In this document: positions 52,623 to 61,186 of the stretch, piece after piece
Position numbering within the stretch: the stretch's first letter is position 1
How the letters are laid out: each line of letters opens with the position of its first letter
NCBI RefSeq assembly: GCF_021228125.1
Contig: NZ_JAJQQS010000006.1
Coordinates: forward strand, 186,001-250,000
Source of the DNA: Streptomyces albireticuli
Lineage (GTDB): Bacteria; Actinomycetota; Actinomycetes; Streptomycetales; Streptomycetaceae
Direction of reading: 5' to 3'
Length of the DNA stretch: 64,000 nucleotides
Notes under the pieces: generated by a model
Told to the model about the DNA's origin: nothing
Databases searched by the model: none
The model's input: the letters and a program-made list of their open reading frames with translations, nothing else
Made by a program: the position numbers and the translations under genes

Positions 52623-53546
52623 GTGGGGGTGCCAGGAATCATGGTGCGGCGTATCGACGTGAGCGGGAGCGGCGGAGTGCGGCTCGCGGCCTGGGAGTTC
52701 GCCGATCCGCCGAAGAACCGCTGCGAGGGCGGCCCGGCCGGCGCGGACAGTGGGGCCGGTCCGGGCGGCTTCGACGGCCAGGGCGCGGTGCTGCTGCTCC
52801 ACGGCCTGCTGGGCCGGGCCGCGCACTGGGCGGACACCGCCCGCTGGCTCTCCACGCGCCACCGGGCGATCGCCCTGGACCAGCGGGGGCACGGCCGCAG
52901 CGAGCGCCCCGCCGAGGGCCCGTACACCCGTGAGGCGTATGTGGCGGACGCCCTGGCCGCCGTGGAACTGCTCGGGCTCGCGCCCGTCACCCTGATCGGC
53001 CACGCCATGGGCGCCCTCACCGCCTGGCAGCTCGCGGCCCGCCGCCCGGACCTGGTCCGGGCCCTGGTCGTCTGCGAGATGCGGGCCTCCGCGCTGGGCG
53101 CGGCCAGCCAGCGCGAGTGGAGCGACTGGTTCAAGTCCTGGCCGGTGCCCTTCGCGACCCTCGCGGACGTCCGCCGCTGGTTCGGCGAGGACGACCCGGC
53201 CCTGGAGCGCCCCCGCCCGGCCCGCGGTGACTACTACGCCGAGGTGATGGCCGAGCGCGCGGACGGCTGGCGCCCGGTCTTCTCCCGCCGCCAGATGCTG
53301 AACGCCCGGGAGACGTACGCTCACGACGCCCACTGGGAGGACCTCGCCCTCGTCGAATGCCCGACCCTCGTCGTCCGCGGCCTCGACGGCGAGCTGGGGC
53401 GGGCGGAGGCGCAGGAGATGGTGCGGGTGCTGCCGCGTGGCACGTATGCGGAGGTGCCGGAGGCGGGGCATCTGGTGCATTACGACGAGCCGGTGGGGTG
53501 GAGGCGGGTGGTGGAGCCGTTCCTGGAGTCGACGGGGCGGTTGTGA
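52623..53546 (+). CDS. Alpha/beta-hydrolase-fold protein lacking the nucleophile serine
   Basis: This 307-residue protein has the alpha/beta hydrolase fold: LLLHGLLGRAAHW (oxyanion loop), ALDQRGHGRSERP, the nucleophile elbow, and AGHLVHYDEP carrying the catalytic His. The elbow reads GHAMG instead of GHSMG, so the nucleophile is Ala. The acid (GLDGELG) and His remain. It may be a non-hydrolytic binding protein or use an unusual mechanism. I believe close Streptomyces homologues share GHAMG, but could not check. The start is GTG 52623 or ATG 52641 (301 residues), with GGGGGAG before the first. A palindromic element follows. Confidence 0.82.
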   Translation: MGVPGIMVRRIDVSGSGGVRLAAWEFADPPKNRCEGGPAGADSGAGPGGFDGQGAVLLLHGLLGRAAHWADTARWLSTRHRAIALDQRGHGRSERPAEGPYTREAYVADALAAVELLGLAPVTLIGHAMGALTAWQLAARRPDLVRALVVCEMRASALGAASQREWSDWFKSWPVPFATLADVRRWFGEDDPALERPRPARGDYYAEVMAERADGWRPVFSRRQMLNARETYAHDAHWEDLALVECPTLVVRGLDGELGRAEAQEMVRVLPRGTYAEVPEAGHLVHYDEPVGWRRVVEPFLESTGRL

Positions 53547-53587
53547 CGGGCGGGGTGTGGCGGGGGCGTGTGGCGGGGTGCGGGTGG

Positions 53588-53914
53588 GGTTGCCGCTGCG
53601 CGGGGCTTGTCCCCTACCCGCCCCTTCCCACTGCATCCGATGTGCGGCTCCGCCGCGTGGCGGGGGCAAGCCCCCGGGCCCCCGTTCCGCGCTGCCGCGC
53701 GGTGGCCTCAAACGCCGGCCGGGCTGGATTTCGCTCCTGTCCGAGGTCGGCTCTCCGCTGCGCCAGGGGCGGGCTGCCCTGCTGGATTCCGGGCGGCAAC
53801 TCAGCCCGTCCGGCGTTTGAGGACACCGCGCGTCAGCGCGGAAGGGGGCCCGGGGAGCTCCCCGGTTTCGGGAAGGGGCGGGGCTGGGGAAAGGCCGCCC
53901 GCAGGGCCCGCACC
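53588..53914. repeat. Palindromic element, copy I (expanded)
   Basis: TGCCGCTGCGCGGGGC and CCCCTACCCGCCCCTTCCC at the left, CGCGGTGGCCTCAAACGCCGG and CAGCCCGTCCGGCGTTTGAGGA in the middle, and CGGGAAGGGGCGGGG with GGGGAAAGGC at the right. Between the core arms lies a GGATTTCGCTCCTGTCCGAGG segment also seen in copy C, so C and I form a longer subtype. It fills most of the 539-bp gap before the FAD monooxygenase. Confidence 0.82.
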
Positions 53915-54005
53915 GCCGCGTCCGGCCCCGCGTCCCGTCCCCTCACCGGCCCGGCCTCACGCGCCCGCTGGCGGCGCGCCCGCGCCGCGCCCGCGCACGT
54001 TAATT

Positions 54006-54021
54006 CAACACCCGTTGACAT
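54006..54021. promoter_or_regulatory. Inverted repeat overlapping a -35 box before the FAD monooxygenase
   Basis: TCAAC-ACCC-GTTGA (54006-54019) is a perfect 14-bp palindrome overlapping TTGACA (54016-54021), a consensus -35. It lies 65 bp before the monooxygenase start in a short A+T-rich patch (GTTAATTCAAC). A MarR- or TetR-type repressor site is likely, though no regulator gene is adjacent. Confidence 0.5.
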
Positions 54022-54085
54022 ACCCCCGCCCCCGGGTGTGCACTGGCAGTACGGCCACCCCCGCCGTCCGGCCAGAGGAGACGCC

Positions 54086-55519
54086 ATGTCCTCCGTAAGC
54101 GCAGAACACGCGACCACCCCGGAAGCCCTCGTCGTCGGCGCCGGCCCCACCGGCCTCCTCCTCGCCGGCGACCTCGCCGCCGCCGGCGTCCACGTGGCCC
54201 TCGTGGAGCGGCGGGCCCAGGAGTCGAACCTCACCCGGGCGTTCGCCGTGCACGCCCGCACCCTGGAGGTCCTCGACGCCCGCGGCCGGGCCGAGGAACT
54301 GCTCGACACCGGTACGTTCCAGGACACCGTCCGCTTCTTCGGCCGGGCCCGGATCGACCTCTCGCGGCTGCCCACCCGCTTCCCCGGCGTCCTGCTGACC
54401 CCGCAGTACGAGATCGAGCGGATCCTGGAGAAGCGCGCCGTCGAGGCGGGCGCCCTGATCCTGCGCGGCACCGAGGTCGTCGGTCTGAGCCAGGACGCCG
54501 GCGGCGTCGACGTGGACGTCCGCACCGAGGCGGGGGAGCGGCGGCTCCGCGCCGCCTACGCCGTCGGCGCGGACGGCGTCCACAGCCGCGTCCGCGAGGC
54601 GCTGGGCATGCCCTTCCCGGGGAAGTCCGTCCTGCGCTCCGTCATGCTCGCCGACGTCCTCCTCGACACCCCGCCCGCCGCCCTGCCCGCCTTCGACGCG
54701 GGCCCCGCGGGCTTCGCGTTCGTCGTGCCCTTCGGCGACGGCTGGTACCGCGTCATCGCCTGGCGGCGCGGCTGCGAACTGCCCTCCGACGCCCCTGTGG
54801 ACATGGCGGACCTGCGGGACCTCGTGCGCACGGTCCTCGGCACCGACCACGGGATGCGGGACCCCCGCTGGACCTCGCGCTTCCACAGCGACGAGCGCCA
54901 GGTGCCGCACTACCGCGACGGCCGGGTCTTCCTCGCCGGTGACGCCGCGCACGTCCACTCGCCCGCCGGCGGCATGGGCATGAACGCCGGCATCCAGGAC
55001 GCGGCCAACCTGGGCTGGAAGCTCGCCGCCGTCCTCCGGGGCCGGGCGGACGACGCCCTCCTCGACAGCTACCACGACGAGCGGCACCCCGTCGGCAAGC
55101 TCGTCCTGCGCCTCAGCGGCGCCATCGTGCGGGCCGCTCTGCTGGGCTCGCCCGTCGCCCGCGGCCTGCGGGAGGCCGCCACCGTGGCCGCCGGGGCCCT
55201 GCCCGCCCTCACCCACCGGGGCGGTCTCCTGGTGTCGGGCATCGGCATCGACTACCCCGCGCCGCCCGGCGCCCACCCGTGGACCGGCCGGCGTGTCCCC
55301 GACCTGCCGCTGAGGGAGACCGCGGGCGGGCCCTCGCGCCTGTACGAGGCGCTGCGCGCCGGTTCGTACGTGCGCGTCCTTCCGCGCGCGGCGAGCGCAC
55401 GGGAGGACGCGCGGGAGGAGGCGGGCGTCGTCACGGTGACCCGCGCCGACGCCCGCCGGGCGACCCTGCTCGTACGGCCGGACGGCCATGTGGCGGAAGC
55501 CTCGGGCACGACGGCCTGA
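54086..55519 (+). CDS. FAD-dependent monooxygenase (aromatic hydroxylase type)
   Basis: This 477-residue flavoprotein of the PHBH/UbiH-like group has the Rossmann GxGxxG motif in VVGAGPTGLLLAGDLAAAG, a second FAD/NADPH-binding region around ADGVHSRVREALG, and the GD motif in VFLAGDAAHVHSPAGGMGMNAGIQDAANLGWKL. The C-terminal thioredoxin-like domain of the longer members is reduced. It hydroxylates aromatic or polyketide substrates with NAD(P)H and O2. The ATG at 54086 has AGAGGAG 6 nt upstream. It is a single-gene unit, so its substrate is unknown; a self-protection (antibiotic-inactivating) role is possible. Confidence 0.88.
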   Translation: MSSVSAEHATTPEALVVGAGPTGLLLAGDLAAAGVHVALVERRAQESNLTRAFAVHARTLEVLDARGRAEELLDTGTFQDTVRFFGRARIDLSRLPTRFPGVLLTPQYEIERILEKRAVEAGALILRGTEVVGLSQDAGGVDVDVRTEAGERRLRAAYAVGADGVHSRVREALGMPFPGKSVLRSVMLADVLLDTPPAALPAFDAGPAGFAFVVPFGDGWYRVIAWRRGCELPSDAPVDMADLRDLVRTVLGTDHGMRDPRWTSRFHSDERQVPHYRDGRVFLAGDAAHVHSPAGGMGMNAGIQDAANLGWKLAAVLRGRADDALLDSYHDERHPVGKLVLRLSGAIVRAALLGSPVARGLREAATVAAGALPALTHRGGLLVSGIGIDYPAPPGAHPWTGRRVPDLPLRETAGGPSRLYEALRAGSYVRVLPRAASAREDAREEAGVVTVTRADARRATLLVRPDGHVAEASGTTA

Positions 55520-55742
55520 GAGGGGATCCGGGCCGGGCGGGGGAACGAGAGGGCCCGGGAGACCGGGGACGGGCAGGGCCCCGGGGGCGAGGCGAGACGA
55601 GGCGAGGCGAGAGGCCGGAGGCGGGCCGGGGCCAGGGGGACGGGGAGACCCGAGAGGCCGGGGGCGGGCCGGGACCGGGAGGGCGAGGAGCCCCGAGAGG
55701 CCGGGGGCGGGCCCCCTCAGGCGTCCCCCGGCCCCGCGCGCG

Positions 55743-56420
55743 TCACCTGCGCCGCGCGTCCTGGGCGTCGCAGGCGCAGGCGTACGCCAGGGAGCTGACG
55801 AGCTCCTCCGCGTCGGGCAGCCAGCGGTTGGCGGCGGTGGGCTGGCGTGCCCACTGCACCGAGCCGCGCGAGCCCATCCGCGTCGGGGGCGCGACCACGT
55901 AGTCGCCCTCGCCGCGCGCGACCAGGTCGAGCAGGGAGGGCCGCCAGCCCAGCTTCCGGGCGAGCTCGGGGGCCTTCAGGGCGCCACCGGGCAGTACGAA
56001 GAACAGCATCCTGCCGTACGGGGTGGAGGTGACCGGCCCGAGCGCGGTCCCCATGCGCTCCATGCGGGCCAGCGCCAGACACCCGGCGCTCTCCGGCACC
56101 TCCAGGGCGTCGAAGGTGCGCCCGGTGGGCAGCAGGACCGAGGCGGCGGGCTGCTTGTCCCACATCCGGCGGGCGGCGACCGCGCTGCCCGTGGCCTGGG
56201 TCGCCCAGTCGGGCCGGGACGGATGCGCGCCGGGGGCCGGGCAGTCGAGCTCGCCGCACGAGCAGCGCTCACCGCCCTCCTCGGTCACCAGCCAGGTGCC
56301 GGCGAATACGTCCCAGTGCCGCTCCTCCGCATACCGAACAGCGGCGTCGAGCAGCTGCTCGCCGCGTTGTTGGGGGATGTGCGGTGCTCCTACTACTCCG
56401 ATGGTCTCTTCCACGTCCAT
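55743..56420 (-). CDS. Bifunctional DNA primase/polymerase (Prim-Pol) N-terminal domain protein
   Basis: This 225-residue protein consists of little more than the Prim-Pol domain (PF09250 type): a Cys-rich CSCGELDCPAPGAHPSRPDW segment, WDKQPAASVLLPTG, and VVAPPTRMGSRGSVQW. No helicase domain follows, as in other short Streptomyces copies, so a primase function is doubtful. The start is ATG 56420 (MDVEETIGVV); an upstream GTG at 56438 would add six residues. It is divergent from an NsdA-like regulator. Before its stop, 55520-55742 is G-rich sequence with GAGGCCGGGGGCGGGCC iterations and no gene. Confidence 0.75.
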   Translation of the reverse strand: MDVEETIGVVGAPHIPQQRGEQLLDAAVRYAEERHWDVFAGTWLVTEEGGERCSCGELDCPAPGAHPSRPDWATQATGSAVAARRMWDKQPAASVLLPTGRTFDALEVPESAGCLALARMERMGTALGPVTSTPYGRMLFFVLPGGALKAPELARKLGWRPSLLDLVARGEGDYVVAPPTRMGSRGSVQWARQPTAANRWLPDAEELVSSLAYACACDAQDARRR

Positions 56421-56484
56421 CACAACTCCCCATGTCACGAGGGGTTACGGCTCAGGCTCACGCTTGTGGGCGGTGGTCGGATAT

Positions 56485-56511
56485 GCACATGGGGCGCACG
56501 GATGCATGTGC
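56485..56511. promoter_or_regulatory. Inverted repeat between the Prim-Pol and NsdA-like genes
   Basis: GCACATG (56485-56491) and CATGTGC (56505-56511) are perfect 7-bp arms separated by 13 bp in the 320-bp divergent gap (56421-56740). They could be a regulator site. The remainder of the gap holds TTACCGTCAAGTCC (near 56612) but no definite promoter. Confidence 0.4.
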
Positions 56512-56740
56512 GGGGGCGCAGACGCGGGTTCGCCGTCGAGGGTGGGTAGCCACCTGCGAAGCGGCGAGGGCGATGCAGTCATTGTCTGGCCATTGCCGCC
56601 TTTACGTCATTACCGTCAAGTCCGCATTCTCCGGACATCCAGGGGGCAAAGATCACAGGGGAAGGCGCTCTCCGCTGTCTCAGCTTCTCCGCTTGGCGCG
56701 GCACGGGCCGCGAACGCTTAGCAGTATCAGGGGGTACAGC

Positions 56741-58129
56741 ATGGCCGCACGGCCACTCGTGGCGCGGCAGCCCAACGAACGGTTGCAAGCGCTCATTCAG
56801 GAAGCCGCCTGTTCCAACGCCGGTCTGGCACGGCGCGTCAATATGTGCGGTGCCGAGCACGGCCTCGACCTGCGGTACGACAAAACGTCGGTAGCCCGCT
56901 GGCTGCGCGGCCAGCAGCCGCGTGGGCGGGCGCCCGCGATCATCGCCGAGGCGCTCGGCCGCAAGCTGGGCCGCACCGTCACCATCGACGAGATCGGCAT
57001 GGCCAACGGCAAGAACCTCGCCTCCGGCGTCGGGCTCCAGTTCTCCCCGACCGTGCTCGGCGCGATCGAGCAGGTCTGCGAGCTGTGGCGCAGCGACGTC
57101 GGCCGCCGGGACTTCCTCAGCGGTACGTCCGTGGCGTCCTCCGCGCTCGTCGAGCCCAGCCGTGACTGGCTGATCACGGGAGCGGACGCGCAGGTCGCGC
57201 GGAACGCGGGCGCCCGCGTCGGCGCGTCCGACGTGGACGCCGTGAAGGCCACGACGGACGCCTTGGTGGAGCTCGACCACCGCTACGGCAGCGGGCACGT
57301 GCGGCCCGTGGTGGTCCATTACCTCAATAGTGTCGTCTCCGGGCTGCTCGCCGGCTCCTACCGGGAATCCGTCGGCCGCGAACTCTTCGCGGCCGTCGCC
57401 CGTTTGACGGAGCTCGCGGGTTACATGGCCGTCGACACGGGGCAGCCCGGGCTCGCCCAGCGCTATTACATCCAGGCGCTGCGGCTCGCCCAGGCGGCGG
57501 GCGACCGGGGCTACGGGGGGTACGTCCTCGCCGCGAGCATGAGCCACCTCGCGGCGTCGCTCGGCAACCCACGGGAGATCGCGCAGCTCGCGAAGGCCGC
57601 GCAGGAAGGGGCGCGGGGGCAGGTCACGCCGCGCGCCGAGGCGATGTTCTGCGCGGCGGAGGCACGGGGGCACGCGCTGCTCGGTGACGCCCGGTCCTTC
57701 CAGATCGTCGCGGGCCGGGCCCTCACCAAGCTCGAACAGGCCGGGAGCACGGCGGAGTCCGGTGACGACCCCACGTGGATCCGTCACTTCGACCACGCCT
57801 ATCTCGCGGACGAGCTGGCGCACTGCCACCGCGACCTGGGCCAGCCGGAGCAGGCGCGCCGCCACGCGGAGGACGCCATCGCGGGCCACCCCGAAGGCCG
57901 CGTCCGCCGCCGCGCGATCGGTCTGCTGCTGCTGGCCACGGCGCAGGTGCAGCAGCGTGACGTGGACGAGGCGTGCTCGACGGGGACGCGGGCGCTGGAG
58001 TTGCTGGGGACGTTGAGGTCGAACCGGGGGGCGGAGTATCTGGACGACTTCCAGCAGAGGCTGGCGCCTTATCGGGAGGAGCCGGTGGTGCGGGAGTTCG
58101 GGGCGAGGTTGGAGGTGCAGGCGGCGTAG
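56741..58129 (+). CDS. NsdA-like regulator with TPR-type repeats
   Basis: This 462-residue protein has an N-terminal helix-turn-helix-like region at about 12-85 (NERLQALIQEAACSNAGLARRVNMCGAEHG, KTSVARWLRGQQPRGRAPAIIAEALG) and a long alpha-helical TPR-like region at about 180-440 (YYIQALRLAQAAGDRGYGGYVLAASMSHLAASLG). It resembles NsdA, a Streptomyces regulator of sporulation and antibiotic production. The ATG at 56741 has AGGGGG about 8 nt upstream; a longer open frame back to 56384 overlaps the promoter region. The last 30 codons use more GTG and GAG-type synonyms than the rest. Targets are unknown. Confidence 0.82.
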   Translation: MAARPLVARQPNERLQALIQEAACSNAGLARRVNMCGAEHGLDLRYDKTSVARWLRGQQPRGRAPAIIAEALGRKLGRTVTIDEIGMANGKNLASGVGLQFSPTVLGAIEQVCELWRSDVGRRDFLSGTSVASSALVEPSRDWLITGADAQVARNAGARVGASDVDAVKATTDALVELDHRYGSGHVRPVVVHYLNSVVSGLLAGSYRESVGRELFAAVARLTELAGYMAVDTGQPGLAQRYYIQALRLAQAAGDRGYGGYVLAASMSHLAASLGNPREIAQLAKAAQEGARGQVTPRAEAMFCAAEARGHALLGDARSFQIVAGRALTKLEQAGSTAESGDDPTWIRHFDHAYLADELAHCHRDLGQPEQARRHAEDAIAGHPEGRVRRRAIGLLLLATAQVQQRDVDEACSTGTRALELLGTLRSNRGAEYLDDFQQRLAPYREEPVVREFGARLEVQAA

Positions 58130-58149
58130 GGGGCAGCTGCTGCCCCTGC

Positions 58150-58263
58150 GGGCCGTCCGTGGGCGGGGCTGTGGGTCACCGTCGGCCGTCCATGGCTGTG
58201 GGTCACCGCCGGCTGCCCGTGGGCCGTGGCTGTGGGTCACCGCGGGGCGTCCGTGGGCCGGGG
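58150..58263. repeat. Degenerate tandem repeat after the NsdA-like gene
   Basis: GGCTGTGGGTCACCG appears three times, each followed by a variant of CGGCCGTCCGTGGGCC, giving units of roughly 37 bp. It begins the 764-bp gap before the GlxA gene. Confidence 0.7.
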
Positions 58264-58275
58264 CCGGGTCGCTCC

Positions 58276-58320
58276 GGGGTGGTGGCAAGGCTGCTTCGCT
58301 TTACGCCTTGCCACCACCCC
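58276..58320 (+). terminator. Perfect 15-bp hairpin with 15-nt loop
   Basis: GGGGTGGTGGCAAGG (58276-58290) pairs perfectly with CCTTGCCACCACCCC (58306-58320). The loop is CTGCTTCGCTTTACG. No T-run follows. It may end the NsdA-like transcript, or be a copy of a dispersed hairpin; the sequence looks familiar from other Streptomyces genomes. Confidence 0.75.
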
Positions 58321-58403
58321 TGCGCGCCCCGCCCCCTCCGGTCACGAACGCGGCGCCCCGCGGCGTGGCCCCCGGGCAGCCGCCGACGGCGGGTACGCGG
58401 GCG

Positions 58404-58850
58404 GGGGCGCCGAGCTTGACGGTTCGGAGCGCCGGGCGGGCGGGGTGGGAGAGGTCCGCCGAAGGCGGCAACGGCGGGGCGGTCGCCGACGGCGAGCACG
58501 CCCTCGGGGCGCCGAGCTGACGGTTCGGGGCGCCGGGCGGGCGGGGTGGGGGAGCCTCCGCCGAAGGCGGCGACGGCGGGGCGGCCGGGTACGGCGGGGG
58601 CGGGGCAGGCTCCGCGCCGACGACGTGTCAGTCGCCGACGGCGAGCACGCCCTCGGGGCGCCGAGCTTGGCGGTTCGGGGCATCGGGCGGGCGGGGTGGG
58701 GGAGTCCCCGCCGAAGGCGGCAACGGTGCGGCGGCCGGGCACGGTGAGGCCACCGTGGCAACGGTGGTGAGGTCACCGCGGCAACGGTGCGGCGGCCGGG
58801 CGCGGCGAGGTCAGCGCGGCAACGGCGCGGCGGCCGGGCGCGGCCGGCAC
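58404..58850. repeat. Three long degenerate tandem repeats (102-190 bp units)
   Basis: Units start at 58404, 58506 and 58655 with GGGGCGCCGAGCT, followed by GACGGTTCGG, GGGCGGGCGGGGTGGG and CCGCCGAAGGCGGC. Later units have expanded interior segments (CGGCAACGGTGCGGCGGCCG iterations). CCGCCGAAGGCGG is itself a small hairpin. Together with the flanking repeats this makes the gap 58130-58893 almost entirely repetitive. Confidence 0.78.
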
Positions 58851-58893
58851 GGGCCGTGCGGCGCCGACGGGCGGGCCCCCGTAGCCTCTTACC

Positions 58894-59850
58894 GTGCCCG
58901 CACCCCACCCGCACCGCGTAGCCGTCCTCGTGCTCGAGGGTGCGAAGCCGCTCGATGTCGGCATTCCCGCGCAGGTCTTCACGACCCGCGCGAGCATGCC
59001 GTACGAAGTCCGGGTGTGCGGAGCGACACCCGGCCTCGTGACCGGCGGCGACGGCCTCGCGTACTACGTCGCCCACGGTCTCGACACACTCGCGTGGGCC
59101 GACATCGTCTTCGTCCCCGGCTACCGCTTCCCGGACCGCGAGGACCCGCCGCGGGCCGTCGTCGAGGCGCTGATCGCCGCCCACGACCGGGGCGCGCGGC
59201 TCGCCGCCATCTCGACGGGCGCCTTCGCGCTCGCCGCCACGGGCCTGCTCGACGGCAGGCGCGCCACGACGCACTGGCACTACACGCGGGCACTCGTGGC
59301 CAGGCACCCGCTCGTCCGGGTCGACGAGAACGTGCTGTTCGTCGACGAGGGCAGCGTGCTCACCTCGGCCGGCGCCGCCTCCGGCATCGACCTGTGCCTG
59401 CACATCCTGCGCGGCGATCTCGGCGTGGCCGCGTCCAACCATGCGGCCCGGCGTCTGGTCGCCGCCCCCTACCGCAGCGGCGGCCAGGCCCAGTACGTGC
59501 CGCGCAGCGTCCCCGAGCCGCTCGGCGAGCGGTTCGCCGCCACCCGCGAGTGGGCGCTGCACCGGCTCGGCGAGCCCCTCACCCTCGACATACTGGCGCG
59601 GCACGCCGGGGTCTCGCCGCGCACGGTCTCCCGGCGCTTCGTCGAGGAGACCGGCTGTACGCCGATGCAGTGGGTGATGCGCGCCCGCATCGACCTGGCC
59701 CGCGAACTGCTGGAGCGCTCGCAGCGCAGCGTCGAACAGATCGCCGCCGACGTCGGGCTCGGCACCGGAGCCAACCTGCGCCTCCACTTCCAGCGCATCC
59801 TCGGCACCACTCCGAGCGAGTACCGGCGCACTTTCACCCAGGGCGAGTGA
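58894..59850 (+). CDS. GlxA family AraC-type transcriptional regulator
   Basis: This 318-residue protein has an N-terminal DJ-1/PfpI-like domain (residues 5-190; VAVLVLEGAKPLDVGIPAQVF) and a C-terminal AraC double helix-turn-helix (about 215-312; PLTLDILARHAGVSPRTVSRRFVEETG, SVEQIAADVGLGTGANLRLHFQRILG). The elbow of the DJ-1-like domain reads AISTGAFAL with Thr rather than the catalytic Cys, so it is a sensor domain, as usual for GlxA. The GTG start at 58894 has no ribosome binding site. It precedes gap by 109 bp in the same direction; it may control that gene, which is inference. Confidence 0.9.
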   Translation: MPAPHPHRVAVLVLEGAKPLDVGIPAQVFTTRASMPYEVRVCGATPGLVTGGDGLAYYVAHGLDTLAWADIVFVPGYRFPDREDPPRAVVEALIAAHDRGARLAAISTGAFALAATGLLDGRRATTHWHYTRALVARHPLVRVDENVLFVDEGSVLTSAGAASGIDLCLHILRGDLGVAASNHAARRLVAAPYRSGGQAQYVPRSVPEPLGERFAATREWALHRLGEPLTLDILARHAGVSPRTVSRRFVEETGCTPMQWVMRARIDLARELLERSQRSVEQIAADVGLGTGANLRLHFQRILGTTPSEYRRTFTQGE

Positions 59851-59959
59851 CCCGCCCGGCTCCGCATGGCGGGATCCTTTCGAACCATGGCTGTCCCGCC
59901 ACTGTCAGCGGCGCGGGCCGGGGGGTGAGCCTGGGGGGCGAAGGGAAGGGATCTCACTC

Positions 59960-60958
59960 ATGACTCGCATCGCCATCAACGGGTTCGGCCGTATCGGACG
60001 CAATGTGCTGCGCGCACTGCTGGAGCGCGACAGCGCCCTCGAGATCGTCGCCGTCAACGACCTGACGGAGCCCGCCACTCTCGCCCGGCTGCTCGCCTAC
60101 GACAGCACGGCCGGGCGGCTCGGGCGCCCGGTGACCGTCGACGGGGACGCCCTCGTCGTCGACGGCCGTCGGATCACGGTGCTGGCCGAGCGCGAACCCG
60201 CACAGCTGCCGTGGGCCGAACTCGGCGTCGACATCGTCCTGGAGGCCACCGGCCGCTTCACCTCGGCCAAGGCCGCCCGCGCCCACCTCGACGCGGGCGC
60301 GAAGAAGGTACTCGTCAGCGCGCCGGCGGACGGCGCGGACGTCACGCTCGCGTTCGGGGTCAACACCGACGCCTACGACCCGGCCGTGCACACGATCGTC
60401 TCGAACGCCTCCTGCACCACCAACGCGCTCGCGCCGCTGGCCCAGGTGCTCGACGAACTCGCGGGCATCGAACACGGATTCATGACGACGGTGCACGCCT
60501 ACACGCAGGAGCAGAACCTGCAGGACGGTCCGCACCGCGACGCCCGTCGCGCCCGGGCCGCCGGCGTCAACATCGTGCCGACCACGACCGGCGCCGCCAA
60601 GGCGATCGGCCTGGTGCTGCCGAACCTCGACGGCAAGCTGTCGGGCGACTCGATCCGCGTCCCCGTGCCGGTGGGCTCGATCGTCGAACTCAACACCACC
60701 GTCGCCCGCGACGTGACGCGCGACGATGTGCTGGCCGCGTACCGCGCCGCGGCGGAGGGGCCGCTCGCCGGCGTCCTCGAATACTCCGAGGACGCGCTCG
60801 TGTCGTCCGACATCGTCGGCAACCCGGCATCGTCGATCTTCGACTCGGCCCTCACGCGTGTCGACGGCCGCCACGTCAAGGTCGTCGCCTGGTACGACAA
60901 CGAGTGGGGCTTCTCGAACCGTGTGATCGACACGCTCGAGCTCCTCGCCGCCCGCTGA
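59960..60958 (+). CDS. gap: Glyceraldehyde-3-phosphate dehydrogenase, type I
   Basis: This 332-residue enzyme has its NAD-binding fold opening with INGFGRIGRNVLRAL. D34 (VNDLT) indicates NAD rather than NADP. The catalytic pair is C152 (SNASCTTN) and H179 (TTVHAYT). It converts glyceraldehyde 3-phosphate to 1,3-bisphosphoglycerate. Codon use includes more CTC/ATC and fewer extreme choices than neighbours. Streptomyces has several gap copies; this one, paired with a GlxA-type regulator and away from pgk and tpi, is probably an accessory paralogue. AAGGGA before ATG 59960 and a perfect hairpin after the stop bracket it. Confidence 0.93.
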   Translation: MTRIAINGFGRIGRNVLRALLERDSALEIVAVNDLTEPATLARLLAYDSTAGRLGRPVTVDGDALVVDGRRITVLAEREPAQLPWAELGVDIVLEATGRFTSAKAARAHLDAGAKKVLVSAPADGADVTLAFGVNTDAYDPAVHTIVSNASCTTNALAPLAQVLDELAGIEHGFMTTVHAYTQEQNLQDGPHRDARRARAAGVNIVPTTTGAAKAIGLVLPNLDGKLSGDSIRVPVPVGSIVELNTTVARDVTRDDVLAAYRAAAEGPLAGVLEYSEDALVSSDIVGNPASSIFDSALTRVDGRHVKVVAWYDNEWGFSNRVIDTLELLAAR

Positions 60959-60972
60959 CCGGCACTTCCTTA

Positions 60973-61011
60973 GCGCGCTCTGGTCGATCGGTCGGGCCGA
61001 CCAGAGCGCGC
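60973..61011 (+). terminator. Hairpin terminator after gap
   Basis: GCGCGCTCTGGTCG (60973-60986) is the perfect reverse complement of CGACCAGAGCGCGC (60998-61011), with an 11-nt loop that could itself pair in part. It lies 15 bp after the gap stop. There is no T-run. Confidence 0.85.
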
Positions 61012-61186
61012 CCGGTCTCCGGAGGGCGGGGGAACGCCACGGCCGGATAGGGGTACGGGACCCGGCGGGGAACCCGGTACGGAACTGGTACGGAACCAGG
61101 ACAGGAGCGCATGGCTCGGCGCCGAAGCGACCCGGTAGCGTGAGCCGACGCTTCTTCCGTAAGTCCCGTACAGCATAGGAGTCCCG

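Noticed and set aside
55743..56420. Prim-Pol gene as evidence of an integrated plasmid or prophage
   Set aside because: No integrase, replication, transfer or phage structural gene is nearby, and short Prim-Pol proteins are common in Streptomyces chromosomes.
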